This document shows positions 6,347-7,688 of a stretch of 7,688 nucleotides of DNA, piece by piece. The notes beneath the pieces are model-generated. The model ran no database searches and was not told where the DNA came from. It saw only the letters and a list, made by a program, of their open reading frames with translations. The position numbers and the translations under genes are program-made. This stretch comes from JBDSLU01 sp039916225 (GTDB taxonomy: Bacteria > Acidobacteriota > Vicinamibacteria > Vicinamibacterales > Vicinamibacteraceae), in contig JBDSLU010000348.1 of the NCBI GenBank assembly GCA_039916225.1, positions 1 through 7,688 of the forward strand, given 5' to 3'. Positions within the stretch are counted from its first letter, which is position 1. Every line of letters begins with the position of its first letter.

Positions 6347-7688
6347 TCACGTACCGCAGAAGGTGCGGTACGGCCGCCCGGGTGCGGGCGGCTCGCTGAA
6401 CTGCGGCCTGTCGCTGTCGTGATCGTACGGTGTCGACAGTACCTCGAGCAGTCGCTGCGTCACCGTCAGATCGCCGGCGCCGGTCGCCGCCTCGAGCGCC
6501 TGCTCGACCAGGTGATTGCGGGGGATGAAGGCCGGATTGGTCCGCCGCATCAGGGCTTCGGCCTCGGTGCGAGACTGCGGCTGGCGCGCCCGGCGCGCTT
6601 CGTAGCGTCGGTGCCAGGCCGCCAGTTCTGGATCGGGGTCGATGGTCGTCGCGATGGGGCGACCCACGGTGAGCGACCGGAAGGTGTTGGTGAAGTCGGC
6701 CGACCGGGCGTGCATCCAGGCGAGCAGGTCGTCGGCCAGCCTTTCGTCGTCGGGCTCGGTCGTGAACAGTCCGAGCTTGGCCCGCAGGCCATCCAGCCAG
6801 TGCCGGGCGAACAGTTCCGGGAAGCGGTCGAGCGCCGCCGTGGCCCGCTCGACGCCGCGATCGGCGTCCGCATCGAACAGCGGCAGCATCGCCTCGGCCA
6901 GCCGCGCCAGGTTCCATTGCGCGATCGGTGGCTGGTTGCCGTAGGCGTAGCGTCCACCGGAATCGATCGAGCTGAACACCGTCGCCGGATCGCAGGTATC
7001 CATGAACGCGCACGGCCCGTAGTCGATCGTCTCGCCGGACAGCGCCATGTTGTCGGTGTTCATGACGCCGTGGACGAAGCCGACCAGCTGCCACCGGGCG
7101 ATCAGGGACGCCTGCCGGGCGAGGATCGCCTCGAACAACGCGACGTGCGGCTCGGCGGCGTCGCCGAGCTCGGGATAGTGCCGGGCCAGCGTGTAATCGG
7201 CCAGCGCCCGCAGGGCCGCCTGATCGCCGTGTGCCGCCGCCCACTGCATGGTGCCGACCCGGATGTGGCTGGCCGCGACCCGCGTCAGCACCGCGCCGGG
7301 CAGCGCGCCATCACGGTAGACGCGCTCACCCGTCGTCGCCACGGCCAGGCTCCGGGTGGTAGGAATGCCGAGCGCGTGCATCGCCTCGCTGATGATGTAT
7401 TCCCGCAGCATCGGCCCGAGGGCGGCACGGCCATCGCCCCCGCGCGAAAACGGCGTTCGTCCCGGCCCTTTGAGCTGGATGTCGCGGCGGACGCCGGCCG
7501 GGTCGACCTGTTCGCCGAGCAGGATGGCGCGGCCATCGCCGAGCCTGGTGAAGTGGCCGAACTGGTGCCCGGCGTAAGCCTGGGCGATCGGCTGGGCGCC
7601 CTCGGGCAGCGCATTGCCGGCGAAGATCGCCGCGCCCTCCGGGCTGTCGAGAGCCGCCGGATCGAGCCCGAGGGAAACCGCCAGCGGC
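6347..7688 (-). CDS. selO: Protein adenylyltransferase SelO (YdiU family), 5' end outside window
   Basis: SelO is a pseudokinase-fold enzyme that transfers AMP from ATP to protein hydroxyls and is linked to redox stress responses. The reading frame is open to the right edge, giving 446 visible residues. The ATG at 7411 is internal, because upstream codons encode conserved sequence: AYAGHQFG (37-44), LGDGRAILLGE (49-59) and DIQLKGPGRTPFSRGGDGRA (69-88). Counting from the first visible residue, K73, E96, D212, N213 and D222 (in LREY, HGVMNTDN and DYG) fall at a constant offset of 40 from the active-site residues I recall for Pseudomonas syringae SelO (K113, E136, D252, N253, D262). About 40 N-terminal residues are therefore missing from view and the catalytic site looks complete. 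GRYAYGNQP (245-253) is also conserved. The protein ends FCGT, placing a cysteine third from the end, where eukaryotic SelO has selenocysteine. It is followed closely by the secreted helical protein gene. Confidence 0.97.
   Translation of the reverse strand, partial: PLAVSLGLDPAALDSPEGAAIFAGNALPEGAQPIAQAYAGHQFGHFTRLGDGRAILLGEQVDPAGVRRDIQLKGPGRTPFSRGGDGRAALGPMLREYIISEAMHALGIPTTRSLAVATTGERVYRDGALPGAVLTRVAASHIRVGTMQWAAAHGDQAALRALADYTLARHYPELGDAAEPHVALFEAILARQASLIARWQLVGFVHGVMNTDNMALSGETIDYGPCAFMDTCDPATVFSSIDSGGRYAYGNQPPIAQWNLARLAEAMLPLFDADADRGVERATAALDRFPELFARHWLDGLRAKLGLFTTEPDDERLADDLLAWMHARSADFTNTFRSLTVGRPIATTIDPDPELAAWHRRYEARRARQPQSRTEAEALMRRTNPAFIPRNHLVEQALEAATGAGDLTVTQRLLEVLSTPYDHDSDRPQFSEPPAPGRPYRTFCGT
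6350..6372 (-). other. 9-bp hairpin over the last selO codons
   Basis: On the minus strand, arms CGTACCGCA and TGCGGTACG are exact reverse complements around a CCTTC loop. The hairpin encodes the C-terminal YRTFCGT residues and ends directly at the TGA. No T-run follows, and the Shine-Dalgarno of the next gene comes four bases after the stem, so a role in coupling or mRNA processing fits better than termination. The loop could pair with that GGAGG, though the linker looks tight. Confidence 0.45.

Noticed and set aside
6347..6372. Selenocysteine insertion at the SelO C-terminus with the hairpin acting as a SECIS element
   Set aside because: The homologous position is an ordinary TGC cysteine codon, and the TGA comes three codons later as the normal end of the family sequence. 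The hairpin lies before, not after, that TGA.
4493..6399. Long extra frames on both strands across the secreted-protein gene
   Set aside because: They overlap a gene with a signal peptide, ribosome site and normal residue composition; the alternatives are Arg/Ala-rich and lack motifs.
6347..7411. SelO starting at the ATG at 7411
   Set aside because: The codons upstream of that ATG encode conserved SelO sequence including the active-site lysine, so the gene continues past the window edge.

Overview
The window is dense, GC-rich bacterial DNA with almost every third codon position G or C and very short gaps between genes. The mix of a Tat-exported Gfo/Idh/MocA oxidoreductase, a DoxX protein, a secreted cupin, an OPT transporter and a secreted helical-barrel protein resembles environmental Acidobacteriota, perhaps the Vicinamibacteria type. 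That placement is an inference from gene content and composition; no rRNA or other phylogenetic marker is present.

Left part, plus strand (1-4638). The last 49 codons of an unidentified gene end at 152. A 46-nt gap follows, holding a near-perfect 20-bp palindrome wrapped around a TATACT box. Then come four tightly packed genes that look like one operon: an exported Gfo/Idh/MocA oxidoreductase (199-1629), a DoxX-family membrane protein (1640-2146), a secreted single-domain cupin (2200-2673) and an OPT-family transporter (2674-4638) whose ATG directly follows the cupin stop codon. One reading is an envelope module: a periplasmic sugar or glycoside oxidoreductase, a quinone-linked membrane partner, a small periplasmic cupin, and an importer. 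The sequence supports the co-location but does not prove the functional link.

Right part, minus strand (7688-4633). The protein AMPylase SelO runs in from the right edge; its first roughly 40 codons lie outside. After a 10-nt gap it is followed by a secreted, mostly helical protein of 567 residues that looks like an (alpha/alpha)-toroid carbohydrate-active enzyme but has no family I can name. The two minus-strand genes share a junction where a strong hairpin over the last selO codons sits next to the Shine-Dalgarno sequence of the second gene.

The two operons converge tail to tail with overlapping stop codons (4633-4638). A hairpin inside the end of the OPT gene is the only visible candidate for a terminator. 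I see no tRNA, rRNA, CRISPR array, insertion sequence or phage gene. The most unusual items are the possible envelope redox module, the unassigned secreted protein beside SelO, and three hairpin or palindrome structures at gene junctions.
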